From Verrucomicrobiota bacterium (GTDB taxonomy: Bacteria > Verrucomicrobiota > Verrucomicrobiia > Limisphaerales > UBA9464), in assembly GCA_947454295.1 (NCBI GenBank), contig CANGMO010000011.1:1-15465 (forward strand): a DNA stretch of 15,465 nucleotides, written 5' to 3'. The position numbers and the translations under genes were made by a program. This document shows, piece after piece, positions 6,565 through 14,076 of this stretch (position 1 is the stretch's first letter; every line of letters begins with the position of its first letter). The notes under the pieces were generated by a model. It was not told where the DNA came from. It was given only the letters and a program-made list of their open reading frames with translations, and did no database searches.

Positions 6565-7508
6565 TCCCCTCCCCTCGGATCCAGCGCATCCCGAAGCCCG
6601 TCACCCAGGAGATTCAACGCCAGCAGCGCCGAGGCCAGCACCCCGCCCGGGAAGGCGATCAACCACCAGTAGGTGCGGATGGGATTGATCTGGCCGGCCC
6701 CCTCCGCGATGAGCGTACCCAGACTCGCCTGCGGCGGCTGGATGCCGAGTCCGAGGTAGCTGAGGAAGCTCTCGTACAGGATGATGCTCGGCACGGTGAG
6801 CGTGAGATACACGATCACCACGCCCGAGACATTCGGGAGGATGTGACGGAACAGAATGCGCGCATGTCCTGCACCGAGGGACCGACTGGCGAGGACGAAG
6901 GGCCGGGTGCGCAGGGAGAGCACCTGTCCGCGAATGATGCGCGCCATGGTGAGCCAGGACACCGCGCCCAAGCCCACAAACAGAAACAGCATCCTCGCCA
7001 CCCCGCCGGACTGCGGAGACAGGCGACTCAGCAATCCCTTGAGGTGATCCTCCAGCGTGGTGATCAGCACGATCACAAACACGATGCTCGGAAGCGAGTA
7101 CAGCACATCGACAAACCGCATCATCATGCCGTCGATCCGTCCGCCGGCGTACCCGGCCACCATGCCCCAGCAGACGCCGATGACGAGGCTGACGGCCGCA
7201 CCGACCGATCCCACGAGCAGGGACAATCGCGCCCCGGCGAACACGCGCGTCAAGACGTCGCGTCCATGGACGTCTGTTCCCCACCAATGAGCCGACCCCG
7301 GCGCCGCGAACTGTGCATCGGATCCCTCGGCGGCGGCATGCGATCCCAGCGCGGGCACGAGCAGTGCGAGCAGAATGAGGAAGGCCAGATACGCGGCCGC
7401 CACGACGGCCGGACGGTTGGCGCGAAAACGTCTCCAGGCGCGGGCGCCCGGAGTCAGCGAGGGCTGCATCCGTTCCACGGCATCCTTCTCTGGAATGGGA
7501 TCACTCAT
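6561..7508 (-). CDS. oppC: Peptide/solute ABC transporter permease OppC
   Basis: Second inner-membrane permease of a dipeptide/oligopeptide-type ABC importer, 315 residues from the ATG at 7508. After a cytoplasmic N-terminus comes the first helix (AAAYLAFLILLALLVPAL), then the OppC marker HWWGTDVHGRDVLTRV (74-89). Further helices follow, then the ATPase-docking loop around RPFVLASRSLGAG (202-214) and a last helix near the C-terminus. The ATG overlaps the end of oppB by 8 bp. A GTG three codons upstream (7517) is an alternative, and neither has a clear Shine-Dalgarno. It pairs with OppB. No ATPase gene follows: the next frame is a small unknown protein, then the strand changes. The stop codon lies in the last unit of a 7-bp tandem array. 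Confidence 0.95.
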   Translation of the reverse strand: MSDPIPEKDAVERMQPSLTPGARAWRRFRANRPAVVAAAYLAFLILLALLVPALGSHAAAEGSDAQFAAPGSAHWWGTDVHGRDVLTRVFAGARLSLLVGSVGAAVSLVIGVCWGMVAGYAGGRIDGMMMRFVDVLYSLPSIVFVIVLITTLEDHLKGLLSRLSPQSGGVARMLFLFVGLGAVSWLTMARIIRGQVLSLRTRPFVLASRSLGAGHARILFRHILPNVSGVVIVYLTLTVPSIILYESFLSYLGLGIQPPQASLGTLIAEGAGQINPIRTYWWLIAFPGGVLASALLALNLLGDGLRDALDPRGGE

Positions 7509-8463
7509 GCCGGACACGGGGATCGAGCAGGCCGTAGGTCAGGTCCACCACCAGATTGAGTCCCAGCAGCAGCACGGCGTAGAGCATCACCAGCCCCACC
7601 ACCATCGGATAATCCCGCGACAGCGAGGCGTTCACGAGGAACACCCCGATGCCGGGAATCTGAAAGATGTTCTCCACCACGAAGGACCCGGTGAGCAGAT
7701 CGGCCAGCATGGGACCGCTGTAGGAAACCACCGGCATGATCGCCAGACGGAAGGCGTGACGAAACACCACGCCGAATTCATCCACGCCCTTGGCGCGGGC
7801 CGTGCGGATGAAATCACTCTGCAGCGCCTGCACCATTCCCTCCCGCGCCAGACGCGCCACGCGTCCGCTGAAGTACAGGCCCAGGGTCACCATCGGAAGA
7901 ACCGCGTGAGCGGGCGATCCCCACAATCCGACGGGAAACCATCCGAGTTTCAATCCCACGATGAGCACCAGCACCGGGCCCACTACAAATCCCGGCACGC
8001 AGACCATGCTGATGGCCGCCAGGGCGGACAATCCACCGGCCCATCCCCTCGCACGCACGGCGCCAAAGACGCCGAGCGGAATGCCCGTGCCGATCGCAAA
8101 GCCGAAGGCCAGCCAGCCGAGAACCAGCGATACCGGCAATCCCTGAAGAATGATGTCGGCGACCGAATGATTTCGGTACTTGAGCGACAACCCAAAATCC
8201 CCGGCGATCAATCCACCCTCGGCCCGGTGCCAGGCTCCCGTGTCATCGCGCTCCCACTTCAGTCCGAGAAACCGCAGGTATTGCGCCCCGAGTGATTCAT
8301 CGAGGTGATACTTGTGCTTCAGGGCCGCCTCGACCTGCGGCGACGCCGGCCGGCGCTCCTTGTCGAACGGACCACCCGGAGCCACCCGCACCAGGAAGAA
8401 CGAGAGGGTGACAATCACCCACGTCAGCGGGATCAGGGTGAGGAGTCGTCGGATCAGGCGCAT
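7501..8463 (-). CDS. oppB: Peptide/solute ABC transporter permease OppB
   Basis: First inner-membrane permease of the importer, 320 residues, close to family length. It starts with the typical helix RRLLTLIPLTWVIVTLSFFL and the RVAPGGPF motif (26-33). It has a periplasmic loop of about 60 residues, a run of helices, the ATPase-docking loop DFIRTARAKGVDE (217-229) and the conserved end VVDLTYGLLDPR. The ATG at 8463 lies 2 bp after the oppA stop. AGGAGG at 8476-8481 (12 nt away) and GGGAAG at 8469-8474 provide ribosome binding inside the end of oppA. With oppA and oppC it forms a tight three-gene unit. Confidence 0.96.
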   Translation of the reverse strand: MRLIRRLLTLIPLTWVIVTLSFFLVRVAPGGPFDKERRPASPQVEAALKHKYHLDESLGAQYLRFLGLKWERDDTGAWHRAEGGLIAGDFGLSLKYRNHSVADIILQGLPVSLVLGWLAFGFAIGTGIPLGVFGAVRARGWAGGLSALAAISMVCVPGFVVGPVLVLIVGLKLGWFPVGLWGSPAHAVLPMVTLGLYFSGRVARLAREGMVQALQSDFIRTARAKGVDEFGVVFRHAFRLAIMPVVSYSGPMLADLLTGSFVVENIFQIPGIGVFLVNASLSRDYPMVVGLVMLYAVLLLGLNLVVDLTYGLLDPRVRHE

Positions 8464-8465
8464 GG

Positions 8466-10136
8466 CTACTTCCCGCCTCCTCGCAGCTTCTTCCGATAGA
8501 CGGCCGAGAACGGATGCTCATCGGTCATGTTAGGATACACGCCACCCAGGACCTCCGGATCGTAGGCGAACATGCCCACGTAATAATGCAGCGGCAGGAT
8601 GGGGGCCTCATCGCGGACCAGCAGCGTCTCCGCCTCCCGCAGCAGCTGAAACCGCGCCGCGGTGTCCCGCGTTCCTGCCGCGCGTTCGATCAGCGAATCG
8701 TAGCGCGCATTCTTCCATCCGGTGCGGTTGTTGCCGCTGTCGGACAGAAACAGATCGAGAAACGTCGTGGGATCGTTGTAGTCGCCGATCCACGAGCCCC
8801 GGATGAGATCGTAGTTCAGGTGCGACATGTCGGTGAGGTACGTCTTGTACTCCAAGGGACGCATGTCGATGTCGATGCCGAGGTGCCGTCGGAACATCGC
8901 CTGCATCTCCACGCCCATCTGTTCGTGCATGCGGGCGCCCCCGCCGCCACCGGCGTTGAACATGTAGGCCAGCCGCGGAAAACCGCGTCCGCCGGGGAAT
9001 CCCGCCTCGGCCAGCAACCGCTGGGCCTCGGCAATGTCGGCAGCCATCGCGGCGTCGAACTCCTTCGGCGTGCGCGCATCCAGAGCGCTGCGGCCGAGTC
9101 CATGCGCCCCGTCATAGCCGTCGGTTCCCGGCGGCACGAGGGCATCGGCCGGACGCTCGCCCATGCGCGTGATCCGTTCGACCAGACGGCGCTTGTCGAT
9201 CACCAACGCCATGGCCCGTCGCACCCGCGAATCGTCGAGCGGCTTGCGCGTGCAGTTGAAGCGCACGAAGTAGCTGCCCAGATAATTGAACGGATGGAAC
9301 TCGGGACGCTGCTTTAGCGTGTCTGCGAGCTCGGTGGGCAGGACGGTCTTGTCGACGAGGAAGTCGATCCGTCCGGTGAGGAACAGATTCAGCGCCGCCG
9401 ACGGCGAGTCACCCGACAACACGTCGATCGTCTCGGACCGGACATTGGCCACGTCCCAGTATCGGGGATTCCGCTTAAGCCGGATGCCGGCGTTCGGCCG
9501 CCAGCTGACCAGCTGATACGGACCGCTGCAGGGCATCGGATCGTGGCGCACCCATTGATCGCCGAATCGCTCGATGGCATGGCGCGGCACCACGGCCATG
9601 ATCCGCATCGCGCACAAATCGAGGAAGAAGGGGGTCGGATTCACCAGCTGAACCTCGACGGTGAGCGAATTCAGGGCGCGGATGCCGAGCGGCGGACGCA
9701 GCGACGGCGGATTCGTCGAGTTGGCGATCGCCTTTCCGTTCACCACGTAAAAGTAGAAATTCACGTAGTCCGCCGCGGTCTCCGGGGCGACGGCGCGATT
9801 CCAGGACCACACCACGTCCTCGGCGGTGAGCGGTTCGCCGGTCGAGAAGGTGAGCCCGGGTCGAAGGTGAAAGGTGTAGGTCTTCGCGTCGGCACTGATG
9901 TCCCAGCGCTCGGCCAGTCCCGGGATGCCCCGGCCGGTCTGGGGATCGAACCGGGTCAGGCCCTCGAACAGGGCCGCACCAATCCGGCCGTCCGGCTGGC
10001 CGGTGAGAATATGGGGATCAATCGTCTCGGGTTCGGACGTGTTGTGGATGACCACGTCGGCCTCGGGCGCGCGCGTGCATCCGATCCAACCCATCGTCAG
10101 CAGCACCCCAAGGATCCGCCGCCAGTGGCGTCCCAA
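8466..10136 (-). CDS. oppA: Peptide/solute-binding lipoprotein OppA (SBP_bac_5)
   Basis: Periplasmic solute receptor that captures peptides or similar ligands and delivers them to OppBC. Family 5 features are EPETIDPHILTG near the start, ALFEGLTRFD, LRPGLTFSTGEPLTAEDVVW, the Tyr/Trp-rich SGPYQLVSWRPN, and the C-terminal APILPLHYYVG segment. The start is uncertain. From TTG at 10136 (556 residues) the protein begins MGRHWRRILGVLLTMGWIGC, a compact lipoprotein signal with Cys20; Trp at -3 of the lipobox is unusual. An ATG at 10187 or 10226 would read through a strong terminator hairpin and add an untypical N-terminus, so I prefer TTG, although no Shine-Dalgarno supports it. Peptides are the default guess for the ligand; the sequence does not settle it. 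Confidence 0.92.
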   Translation of the reverse strand: MGRHWRRILGVLLTMGWIGCTRAPEADVVIHNTSEPETIDPHILTGQPDGRIGAALFEGLTRFDPQTGRGIPGLAERWDISADAKTYTFHLRPGLTFSTGEPLTAEDVVWSWNRAVAPETAADYVNFYFYVVNGKAIANSTNPPSLRPPLGIRALNSLTVEVQLVNPTPFFLDLCAMRIMAVVPRHAIERFGDQWVRHDPMPCSGPYQLVSWRPNAGIRLKRNPRYWDVANVRSETIDVLSGDSPSAALNLFLTGRIDFLVDKTVLPTELADTLKQRPEFHPFNYLGSYFVRFNCTRKPLDDSRVRRAMALVIDKRRLVERITRMGERPADALVPPGTDGYDGAHGLGRSALDARTPKEFDAAMAADIAEAQRLLAEAGFPGGRGFPRLAYMFNAGGGGGARMHEQMGVEMQAMFRRHLGIDIDMRPLEYKTYLTDMSHLNYDLIRGSWIGDYNDPTTFLDLFLSDSGNNRTGWKNARYDSLIERAAGTRDTAARFQLLREAETLLVRDEAPILPLHYYVGMFAYDPEVLGGVYPNMTDEHPFSAVYRKKLRGGGK

Positions 10137-10172
10137 AACACAAAACGCCCCCGGTGGAATTCCGGGGGCGTT
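10135..10172 (-). terminator. Rho-independent terminator after secG
   Basis: A perfect 11-bp stem (10144-10154 with 10162-10172) with a 7-nt loop is rich in G and C. On the minus strand it is followed by TTTTGTGTTTT (the last T at 10135). This would end the tpiA-secG transcript. The T tract runs into the proposed TTG start of oppA at 10136, so the opp promoter must be upstream of or within this structure, or expression depends on read-through. Confidence 0.85.
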
Positions 10173-10209
10173 GGGCGACACCAGCATGGCTGGCGGCAGT
10201 GTGGGAAGC

Positions 10210-10578
10210 TTACTTCGCGGGCGCAACGCCGTTGGTGGGCAATGCGGCGGGCGCGGAAGCCGGAGCGGCAGCCGGAGCCACGGCAGCGGGAGCCGTCTGC
10301 GCGAGCTGCTGGCGGATGCGGTCGGTCTTCGACTTGCTCGCCTGCTTGCCCAGCACCGAGATGACGAGGCAGAGGACGAGGAACGCGCCGGCGGCGTACT
10401 TGGTCATCTGGGTCAGCGCATTGCCGGACCCGGCACCAAACAGCGCATCGGTGGCGGCGCCGCCAAAGGCCTGGCCCATGCCGGCTTCCTTCTTGGGCAG
10501 CTGGATCAGCACCAGCAGACCCAGGAGGAGACAGACCAGAAACAATACAAAGCTCAACAGGCCGATCAGAAGACTCAT
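10210..10578 (-). CDS. secG: Preprotein translocase subunit SecG
   Basis: Small inner-membrane partner of SecYE that assists protein export. Its 122 residues show the two SecG helices: SLLIGLLSFVLFLVCLLLGL, leading into LVLIQLPKKEAGMGQAFGG (22-40), and a second at about 61-77 (AAGAFLVLCLVISVL). The intervening loop AATDALFGAGSGNALTQMT matches the family. The tail after residue 80 is charged, then rich in Ala and Pro, longer than in E. coli and probably disordered. It starts 60 bp after tpiA; the gap contains a 6-bp stem GATCCG/CGGATC (10620-10634) but no terminator, so the two genes are probably co-transcribed. tpiA-secG adjacency is common in bacteria. Confidence 0.95.
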   Translation of the reverse strand: MSLLIGLLSFVLFLVCLLLGLLVLIQLPKKEAGMGQAFGGAATDALFGAGSGNALTQMTKYAAGAFLVLCLVISVLGKQASKSKTDRIRQQLAQTAPAAVAPAAAPASAPAALPTNGVAPAK

Positions 10579-10638
10579 AACGCGAAACGAAACAGGGTTG
10601 TAAACAGGGACAAACTTCAGATCCGACGCGGATCCGGA

Positions 10639-11403
10639 TCAGATCGAATTCTTGATGATGTCGGCGAAGCTGCGGACCTCGAGGCTCGCGCCGCCCACCA
10701 GGGCGCCGTCGATGTCGGGCTGGCTCAGCAGCTCGCGGGCATTGGCAGCCTTCACGCTACCGCCGTACTGGATGCGGACCCGGCGCGCGACGGCGTCACC
10801 GTGGATCGCCGCAACCACCTTGCGGATGACCGCATGGGTCTCCTGCGCCTGCGCGCTGGTGGCGGTCTTGCCGGTGCCGATGGCCCAGACGGGCTCATAG
10901 GCGATGATGGTCTTTTCCACCTGCTCGGGGGTCAGGCCGGCGAGGGAACCGCGAACCTGGGTTTCCACGACCTTGTCGGTAATGCCGGCCTCGCGCTCGG
11001 CGAGCGTCTCGCCGACGCAGACGATGGGAATCAGGTTGGCCGCATGTGCCGCCGACGCCTTGCGGGCAACGAGGGCGTCGGACTCCTTCTGAAACTGGCG
11101 GCGCTCGCTGTGACCGAGGACGACGTAGCCCACGGAAAATTCCTTGAGCATGCCGGCGGCGATCTCGCCGGTGAACGCGCCGTAGCCGTTCTCACTCATG
11201 TTCTGGGCGCCGAGGCGGATGTTGGAATCCAGGATGGCCTTGGACACGCTTTCCAGCGCGGTGAACGGCGGGCAGACGACGATGTCGACTTCCTTCACCG
11301 CGGCGAGTTCCCGTTTGAGATCCCCCACCAACGCCAGCGATTCAGCAACGGTCTTGTTGCTCTTCCAGTTGCCGGCGACGATCAATTTGCGTTCTTTTTC
11401 CAT
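10639..11403 (-). CDS. tpiA: Triosephosphate isomerase
   Basis: Interconverts dihydroxyacetone phosphate and glyceraldehyde 3-phosphate in glycolysis and gluconeogenesis; cytoplasmic. The 254 residues match family length. Catalytic Lys14 is in AGNWKSN, His98 in VVLGHSERR, Glu170 in AYEPVWAIGTGKTA (the mobile lid follows). The phosphate-binding IQYGGSV (211-217) and ALVGGASL (234-241) are intact. The start is the ATG at 11403. An in-frame ATG at 11445 is rejected because a promoter (11432-11459) lies across it, and the family begins just before KLIVAGNWK. It is followed by secG in the same unit. It sits downstream of the fructose genes but is separated from them by terminator-like hairpins, and it has its own promoter. 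Confidence 0.98.
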   Translation of the reverse strand: MEKERKLIVAGNWKSNKTVAESLALVGDLKRELAAVKEVDIVVCPPFTALESVSKAILDSNIRLGAQNMSENGYGAFTGEIAAGMLKEFSVGYVVLGHSERRQFQKESDALVARKASAAHAANLIPIVCVGETLAEREAGITDKVVETQVRGSLAGLTPEQVEKTIIAYEPVWAIGTGKTATSAQAQETHAVIRKVVAAIHGDAVARRVRIQYGGSVKAANARELLSQPDIDGALVGGASLEVRSFADIIKNSI

Positions 11404-11431
11404 GCTGAAACCCGCACCAAGCGGAACGGGG

Positions 11432-11459
11432 AGATTACCCGGCATGGACGGGGCGTCAA
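11432..11459 (-). promoter_or_regulatory. Sigma70-type promoter of tpiA-secG
   Basis: On the minus strand TTGACG (11459-11454) and TAATCT (11437-11432) are separated by 16 bp. The -35 matches the consensus at five of six positions and the -10 at three of six. The expected start of transcription is about 22 nt before the tpiA ATG. It lies in the only gap between the fructose genes and tpiA. Confidence 0.6.
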
Positions 11460-11507
11460 AGCGGTTTTTGAACCACGATTCGGTGGTGACGGGGCCCCGG
11501 GGGAGGA

Positions 11508-11539
11508 AGTTGAAGGGTTGAAGCGCTGAAGCGGCAAAG
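11508..11539. repeat. Four degenerate 8-bp tandem units
   Basis: AGTTGAAG, GGTTGAAG, CGCTGAAG and CGGCAAAG follow each other without gaps in the tpiA upstream region. The unit is different from the 7-bp array at the end of oppC but similar in style. No function is apparent; it lies about 50 bp upstream of the tpiA -35 box. Confidence 0.5.
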
Positions 11540-11589
11540 TCAGGGCTGCGCCACAGCGACGCCTTGCCCCACGGTCCGTTTTCGAAAAT

Positions 11590-11613
11590 AGCCCCGGCCT
11601 TGAGGCCGGGGCT
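11590..11613 (-). terminator. Strong hairpin downstream of the fructokinase gene
   Basis: A perfect 10-bp stem AGCCCCGGCC/GGCCGGGGCT (11590-11599 and 11604-11613) with a 4-nt loop. On the minus strand the stem is followed by ATTTTCGAAAA, a short T stretch. It would close the GH32-to-fructokinase operon about 80 bp after the fructokinase stop, ahead of the tpiA promoter. On the plus strand no T run follows. Confidence 0.65.
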
Positions 11614-11630
11614 GGGCCGTCGAATCCGTC

Positions 11631-11664
11631 AAAAGTCCCGCAGGGACGACAGAAACGTCCTTTT
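11631..11664. terminator. Two overlapping short hairpins, each with four T's, on opposite strands
   Basis: On the minus strand GTCCC-TGC-GGGAC (11647-11635) is followed by TTTT (11634-11631). On the plus strand GGACG (11644-11648) pairs with CGTCC (11656-11660) and is followed by TTTT (11661-11664). The two stems share bases, so only one can form in any transcript. For the minus-strand operon this would be a first, weak terminator before the hairpin at 11590-11613. Confidence 0.45.
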
Positions 11665-11694
11665 GCGCCCGGTTTTTGCGGTTCCAGCGCTTCC

Positions 11695-12588
11695 CTACTC
11701 CCGGAAACGCCGAGTCAACTCATCGGGCAGCCGCGGCGTGGCGCCGGACTGGGTACAAACATAGCCGGCGACCTCCGTCGCCGCCGCCAGGATGGCGGGC
11801 ATCTCCCATCCGCGAAGCCATCCGATCGCCAGGGCTGCGGTGAAGGAATCGCCCGCCCCAACCGCATCGCGAACGGCCACCGGCCGGGCAGACGCCTCCC
11901 ACCACTGCCCCGAGCGCCAGAACCGGCTGCCCGCCGCCCCCAGGGTCAGGGCAATGCCCTCGAGTCCAAAGCGCCGCCCCAGCGCATCCAGTTGCTCCTG
12001 CATGGTCCCGCGGAGATCGAACCATCCGGCCAGCACCGGCAACTCGGCCTCGTTGAGTTTGAGCACGGTTGCCGATTGGAGTGACCGAACCACCACTCCC
12101 CGGGACAGAAACGGGGCGCGCAAGTTGATGTCGAAAATACGCAGGGCATCGCGGGGCGCCACGGCCAGCAGGTCGTGCACGGCATTGGCGGAACGCGGGG
12201 TCCGCTGCGCGAGCGAGCCGAAACAAATCACGCCGGCCCGACGCACCCGCTCCAGGGCCGGAGCATCCACGATGATTCCATCCCAGGCCACGTCCTCCCG
12301 GATGGAAAAACTGGGACTGCCTCCGGAATCCACGGTGACCTCCACCGTGCCGGTGGGCAGAACCGGGTCCACGCCGACGGCGCTCACATCGAGCCCCCGC
12401 TGCTTCAGGAGGTCCAACGCCTGCCAGCCCAGCGGGTCGGATCCCACCCGCGAAATCACGGACGCCTCGGCCCCCAACGCCGCGGCGTGACAGGCGAAGT
12501 TCGCCGGGGCGCCACCGAGTTGCGGTCCGCTGGGCAGGAGATCCCAAAGGACCTCACCAAGCCCCACCGCCTGAATGAGGTCGCTCAT
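11695..12588 (-). CDS. PfkB-family fructokinase
   Basis: Phosphorylates a sugar, most likely fructose to fructose 6-phosphate, with ATP in the cytoplasm; 297 residues. PfkB features in order: GLGEVLWDLLPSG (9-21) and the substrate-binding LGGAPANFACHAAALGA (24-40), the PfkB signature 1 region SRVGSDPLG (46-54), FDINLRAPF (152-160), LKLNEAEL (176-183), and signature 2 RDAVGAGDSFTAALAIG (240-256) with catalytic Asp247 and the GAGD anion hole. The GEVLWDLLP and FDINLRAPF phrases are typical of bacterial fructokinases rather than ribokinases or 6-phosphofructokinases. The ATG overlaps the stop of the sugar porter gene by 4 bp, so coupled translation is likely. It is the last gene of the fructan/sucrose operon; terminator-like hairpins follow. 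Confidence 0.92.
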   Translation of the reverse strand: MSDLIQAVGLGEVLWDLLPSGPQLGGAPANFACHAAALGAEASVISRVGSDPLGWQALDLLKQRGLDVSAVGVDPVLPTGTVEVTVDSGGSPSFSIREDVAWDGIIVDAPALERVRRAGVICFGSLAQRTPRSANAVHDLLAVAPRDALRIFDINLRAPFLSRGVVVRSLQSATVLKLNEAELPVLAGWFDLRGTMQEQLDALGRRFGLEGIALTLGAAGSRFWRSGQWWEASARPVAVRDAVGAGDSFTAALAIGWLRGWEMPAILAAATEVAGYVCTQSGATPRLPDELTRRFRE

Positions 12589-13934
12589 GCCGCGGACGTC
12601 TTCGAGCCATCGCCGAATCCCAGGCGCACCTGAATGGCTTCCAGACTCAACCCCCGGGTCTCAGGGACGAGGAACCAAACCCAGGCCAGCTGGAGCCCCA
12701 TCATGCCGCAGAAGAAGAGGAAGACCTGGCCGGGAACGAATCGGGAGATCATTGCGGGGAAGAACGTCGTCAACAGCGCCGCAAAAATCCAGTGGGTAAA
12801 GCTCCCCAGGGCCTGGCCGGCTGCGCGGTGGCGATCGGGAAAGATTTCCGAGATGAGAACCCAGATCACCGCTCCCTGCCCAACGGCGTGGGCCGCAATG
12901 AACGCGAAGATGCACGCCGGCACGATCCCGAAATGCTCCGTGAAAAAGGCCCAAGAGGTCAGCCCCAGCGACGCGATATAGCCGAAGGATCCCACCAGCA
13001 GCAGGGTTCGCCGGCCGCATCGATCAATCAGCCAGATGCCGACAAACGTGAACACCAGATTGGTCACGCCGATGCCCACCGACTGCAGCAGCGCGGCCTG
13101 CGGTCCGAGCCCGGTCAACGCAAAGATCCGGGGGGCAAAGTAGAGGATCGCATTGATTCCCGACAACTGGTTGAAGAACGCCACCAGGAAGGCGAGCCCG
13201 ATTGGAACCAGATGCTTCCGACTCCAGAACGGTTCTGGAACTCCGGCCGATCGCGTTACTGGCAGCAGTCGATCTGCCTCTGCCTCGAGAGCCTTGAGGG
13301 AAGCCTCGGGTTCCATGAGCTGAAGCACCCCGATCGCCGCCTCCCGATCCCCGCGGCGCGAAAGCAGCCAGCGAGGGCTCTCAGGGATGCCCAGGCAGAG
13401 CAGCGTGTACACCAGCGAGGGGATCACCGCGATGCCGAGCATCCAGCGCCAGGCGTTCTCACCCACACCCGCCAGCAGCGCATTGGAGGCAAAGGCCACC
13501 ACAATTCCGAAAACAATGTTGAACTGAAACATGCCCGCCAGCCGTCCGCGATGACTCGGCGGCGCGATCTCGGAGATGTAGAGCGGTGCCACCACCGTCG
13601 AGATGCCGATGCCCAAACCGCCGATCACCCGCGCCACAATGAAGCTCAAGACGCCAGGTGCAAATCCGCAGCCAAGCGCCGAGATCACATACAACACGCC
13701 GATCGCCGCCAGCGTACGCTTGCGTCCCCACCGATCGGTCGGCCATCCCCCGACGAGCGATCCAAGCACCGTTCCATAGAGCGCCGAAGCCATGGCCAGC
13801 CCATGAACCGCGGGACTTAGGCCCCACAGCGCCTGAATCTTCTGCTCCGCACCCGAGATGACCACGGTGTCGAAGCCAAAGAGAAACCCGGCCAGCGCCG
13901 AGGTGATGGACCAGTACAAAATGCGCAGCTTCAT
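12585..13934 (-). CDS. MFS sugar porter (sugar/proton symporter)
   Basis: An inner-membrane transporter of the sugar porter family with 12 helices, 449 residues from the ATG at 13934. Signatures are GFLFGFDTVVISGA (16-29) in helix 1, GGWPTDRWGRKR (62-73) in loop 2-3, SEIAPPSHRGRL (121-132), PESPRWLL (184-191), NQLSGINAILYFAP (255-268; the family usually has Gln at the first place), DRCGRRT (304-310), GQGAVIWVLISEIFP (352-366) and PETRG (424-428). The frame stays open a further 28 codons upstream to 14018, but that extension is low-complexity and helix 1 follows directly after MKLRILYWS. No Shine-Dalgarno precedes the ATG. Its neighbours (GH32 hydrolase, fructokinase) make fructose the likely cargo, sucrose or glucose being alternatives. 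Confidence 0.93.
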   Translation of the reverse strand: MKLRILYWSITSALAGFLFGFDTVVISGAEQKIQALWGLSPAVHGLAMASALYGTVLGSLVGGWPTDRWGRKRTLAAIGVLYVISALGCGFAPGVLSFIVARVIGGLGIGISTVVAPLYISEIAPPSHRGRLAGMFQFNIVFGIVVAFASNALLAGVGENAWRWMLGIAVIPSLVYTLLCLGIPESPRWLLSRRGDREAAIGVLQLMEPEASLKALEAEADRLLPVTRSAGVPEPFWSRKHLVPIGLAFLVAFFNQLSGINAILYFAPRIFALTGLGPQAALLQSVGIGVTNLVFTFVGIWLIDRCGRRTLLLVGSFGYIASLGLTSWAFFTEHFGIVPACIFAFIAAHAVGQGAVIWVLISEIFPDRHRAAGQALGSFTHWIFAALLTTFFPAMISRFVPGQVFLFFCGMMGLQLAWVWFLVPETRGLSLEAIQVRLGFGDGSKTSAA

Positions 13935-14076
13935 GAATTGGGGGGAAAGGAGTGAAGGAGACGGACGGGATGTCGGGGCATGGAGGGAGCGTGCCCGGCC
14001 ATCAGGACGGGAAATCAACGAATCGAAGTGGTGTGGAGAAGCCCCGGCGTGCGACCGCCCGGGGATGGAGGCGCGA
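13935..14076. other. 142-bp intercistronic gap, pseudopilin gene to sugar porter
   Basis: No gene is visible. A GC stem CCCCGG/CCGGGG (14042-14047 with 14059-14064), extendable with one bulged C, lies just after the pseudopilin stop, without a T run. The 20 bases before the porter ATG read, on the minus strand, CTCC then TTT then a C-run: pyrimidine-rich, the opposite of a ribosome site. The hairpin could lower downstream expression or stabilise the upstream message. Confidence 0.4.

Noticed and set aside
4952..6604. A 550-codon minus-strand frame opposite the nucleosidase gene
   Set aside because: It spans a certain gene, the repeat pair and the 7-bp array; its start region is repeat translation (KSKVESLKSKV).
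9898..11529. A 543-codon plus-strand frame opposite oppA, secG and tpiA
   Set aside because: It is antisense to three firmly identified genes and has no coherent domain.
11564..11764. A 66-codon plus-strand ORF in the gap before tpiA
   Set aside because: It runs through two hairpins and into the antisense of the fructokinase end; no protein-like pattern.
13223..13239. 17-bp perfect palindrome TCCAGAAC-G-GTTCTGGA inside the sugar porter gene
   Set aside because: It looks operator-like but lies deep in a coding region, encodes normal loop residues, and one such palindrome is expected by chance in 15 kb.
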